Shown in pieces: positions 62,469-64,000 of a DNA stretch of 64,000 bases. This DNA comes from JADGQM01 sp033812955 (GTDB taxonomy: Bacteria > Desulfobacterota > Syntrophobacteria > Syntrophobacterales > Syntrophobacteraceae), in NCBI GenBank assembly GCA_033812955.1, contig JAPXSS010000002.1, positions 1 to 64,000 of the forward strand, written 5' to 3'. Position 1 is the stretch's first letter. The number at the start of each line of letters is the position of its first letter. The position numbers and the translations under genes were made by a program. Under the pieces are notes generated by a model. That model saw only the letters and a list, made by a program, of their open reading frames with translations. It had not been told where the DNA came from and searched no databases.

Positions 62469-63788
62469 ATGAAATGGGATGTCTCGAAGAAGCTCTATGA
62501 GGAAGCATGCCGGTGGTTGCCGGGGGGGGTGAACAGCCCGGTTCGGTCGGGGCGTGCCGTGGGGACCAGCCCCATTTTTGCCGTAGCGGCCTCGGGGTGT
62601 CGCCTGAGGGATGCCGATGGCAATGAATACATCGACTATGTGGGCTCCTGGGGACCGATGATTGTGGGCCACGCCCACCCGAAGGTCGTAGCGGCAGTGC
62701 AGGCTGCGGCGGTGAAGGGGACCTCCTACGGGGTTCCCACTCAGCTGGAAGTCGAAATGGCGCGCAGAGTGGTGGAGATGGTTCCCTCACTCGAGATGGT
62801 GCGCATGGTGAATTCAGGAACCGAAGCCACCATGAGCGCCATTCGGCTGGCCAGGGGTTATACCGGCCGCAAGCGCATCATTAAATTCGATGGCTGCTAT
62901 CATGGTCATGGTGACAGCTTGCTGGTCAAAGCCGGGTCGGGGCTGGCGACCCTTGGAATTCCCGGGAGCCCTGGGGTGCCCGAAGAGATTGCGCAAGCCA
63001 CCCTTTCCCTGCCGTATAACAACCTGGAGGAGGTCAAAGCCGTAATGGCACGCCTGGGAGAGGAAGTGGCGGCCATCATTGTGGAACCGGTTGCGGCCAA
63101 CATGGGAGTGGTCCTGCCGGAAGCGGAGTTCCTCCCCGGGTTGCGGGCACTGTGCGATCAGCATGGCAGTTTGCTGATTTTTGACGAGGTGATCACCGGC
63201 TTTCGCCTGGCTCGTGGCGGGGCGCAGGAGCGATTCGGTTTGAATCCCGATATAACCTGCCTGGGAAAAATCATTGGCGGGGGCCTGCCGGTGGGCGCCT
63301 ATGGAGGAAAACGGGATATTCTGAGCCGGATGGCGCCCGCCGGTGATGTCTACCAGGCAGGTACCCTCTCGGGAAATCCGCTGGCGATGAGTGCGGGTTT
63401 GGCGACTCTGGAGCTGCTGGCAGAAGATGGCTTTTACCAGAGCCTGGAGGAAAAGAGCGATTACCTGGTGCATGGTCTGACCGAGGCGGCAAACACCACC
63501 GATGTCGCGGTTGTTTTGAATCGCATTGGCTCGATTGGCTGCGGGTTCTTCACCAATGAACCGGTGGGCGATTTTGCAACTGCCCTCAAGGCTGATACCC
63601 AGGCCTATGCCCTGTTCTTTCAGGAGATGCTCAAGCGTGGCATCTATCTGGCTCCTTCCCAATTTGAGGCTTTTTTCATAAGCGCAGCTCATTCAAAAAC
63701 AGACCTCGATCAGACCATTGAAGCTGCAACCCAAGCGCTACAAGAGGTTAAAGCAGTCTTCAAACCACCTTCCAGAAAAAAGCGTTGA
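62469..63788 (+). CDS. hemL: Glutamate-1-semialdehyde 2,1-aminomutase HemL
   Basis: A 439-residue PLP enzyme for 5-aminolevulinate synthesis by the C5 route. GGVNSPVRSGRAVG is the family start, MVNSGTEATMSAIRLARG binds PLP phosphate, FDEVITGFR follows, and the PLP lysine is in CLGKIIGGGLPVGAYGG near 267. YQAGTLSGNPLAMSAG closes the site. ATG 62469 is 23 bases after the RNase gene. It supplies the tetrapyrrole pathway used by siroheme and heme proteins encoded in this window. Confidence 0.97.
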   Translation: MKWDVSKKLYEEACRWLPGGVNSPVRSGRAVGTSPIFAVAASGCRLRDADGNEYIDYVGSWGPMIVGHAHPKVVAAVQAAAVKGTSYGVPTQLEVEMARRVVEMVPSLEMVRMVNSGTEATMSAIRLARGYTGRKRIIKFDGCYHGHGDSLLVKAGSGLATLGIPGSPGVPEEIAQATLSLPYNNLEEVKAVMARLGEEVAAIIVEPVAANMGVVLPEAEFLPGLRALCDQHGSLLIFDEVITGFRLARGGAQERFGLNPDITCLGKIIGGGLPVGAYGGKRDILSRMAPAGDVYQAGTLSGNPLAMSAGLATLELLAEDGFYQSLEEKSDYLVHGLTEAANTTDVAVVLNRIGSIGCGFFTNEPVGDFATALKADTQAYALFFQEMLKRGIYLAPSQFEAFFISAAHSKTDLDQTIEAATQALQEVKAVFKPPSRKKR

Positions 63789-63841
63789 CTCGGTTTGGGG
63801 AGTGTGCTACGAACCCTGTGAACTTTTACACGAAGTGGCCT

Positions 63842-64000
63842 ATGAAAGACGATACCAGAAAGTATTTGCGGGAATTGGCGATGGCAAGCTCCATCGGTTT
63901 CCAGGTGGTTTTTGCTGTTTTTATCGGATTGTTTATCGGGGTTTGGCTCGACAAGCTGTTCGGCACCGGCCATTTGCTGGCGCTGGTATTCCTGGTGATG
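63842..64000 (+). CDS. AtpZ/AtpI-like membrane protein (partial)
   Basis: The gene is cut by the right edge after 53 codons. Start ATG 63842; a GTG eight codons earlier is in frame. A hydrophilic start (KDDTRKYLRELAMAS) is followed by two hydrophobic segments (IGFQVVFAVFIGLFIGVWL and HLLALVFLVM), the arrangement of AtpZ, the two-helix protein encoded ahead of F-type ATP synthase F0 genes. ATP synthase genes are expected just beyond the window. Confidence 0.75.
   Translation, partial: MKDDTRKYLRELAMASSIGFQVVFAVFIGLFIGVWLDKLFGTGHLLALVFLVM

Overview
The window looks like the chromosome of a sulfate-reducing, probably syntrophic Desulfobacterota bacterium close to the Syntrophobacteria. This rests on a complete dsr locus (dsrD, dsrA, dsrB, a CbiA-type siroheme amidase, dsrC), a tetraheme cytochrome c3, a soluble Hdr/Flx electron-bifurcation operon, a fused siroheme decarboxylase (AhbA-AhbB) and in-frame UGA codons typical of selenocysteine-using deltaproteobacteria. 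No tRNA, rRNA, CRISPR array or complete insertion sequence was seen. Two runs of N (24531-24540 and 25232-25257) show that this is a draft assembly.

Layout. 1-11573 (minus strand): one long operon, transcribed HdrL, FlxD/MvhD (Sec), HdrA (Sec), FlxD/MvhD (Cys), two iron-sulfur subunits and a FAD/NAD reductase cut by the left edge. 12327-15897: histidine kinase, NtrC-type regulator and archaemetzincin. 16071-25037: GcvH-like protein, FtsH, thioredoxin, small proteins, a phosphoesterase, NudC and a peptide-binding protein broken by a gap. 25445-34264: HyuA, a histone-deacetylase-like hydrolase, RlmN, HisI, HisG, a TPR/SPOR lipoprotein, an aminotransferase and EngB. 34235-36932: a CBS membrane protein flanked by two decayed genes. 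37179-43157: cytochrome c3, an Asp-ligated ferredoxin and the dsr operon. 43541-51705: TPR protein, FKBP isomerase, siroheme decarboxylase fusion, a 383-residue protein of unknown function, PfkB kinase, secreted papain-like protease and a DUF1573 lipoprotein with an in-frame UGA. 52085-57898: iron alcohol dehydrogenase, second kinase/NtrC pair and a broken aldehyde:ferredoxin oxidoreductase gene. 58335-64000: radical SAM/DUF2344 protein, RNase E/G, HemL and the start of an AtpZ-like gene.

How it fits together. The Hdr/Flx operon would exchange electrons between NAD(P)H, ferredoxin and thiols such as DsrC, which feeds the DsrAB sulfite reductase. HemL, the CbiA-type protein and AhbAB belong to the tetrapyrrole supply for sirohydrochlorin and heme enzymes. 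The alcohol dehydrogenase and aldehyde oxidoreductase sit beside a sigma-54 activator and suggest regulated alcohol/aldehyde oxidation, but the oxidoreductase copy is damaged here.

Most notable signals: (1) three genes read through UGA at conserved Cys positions, each with a hairpin just downstream, including a DUF1573 lipoprotein; (2) a Cys-containing FlxD paralogue that keeps the same hairpin; (3) a dsr operon with dsrD first and dsrN/dsrC last; (4) several accessory genes carrying small indels and internal deletions, which may be true decay or assembly error.
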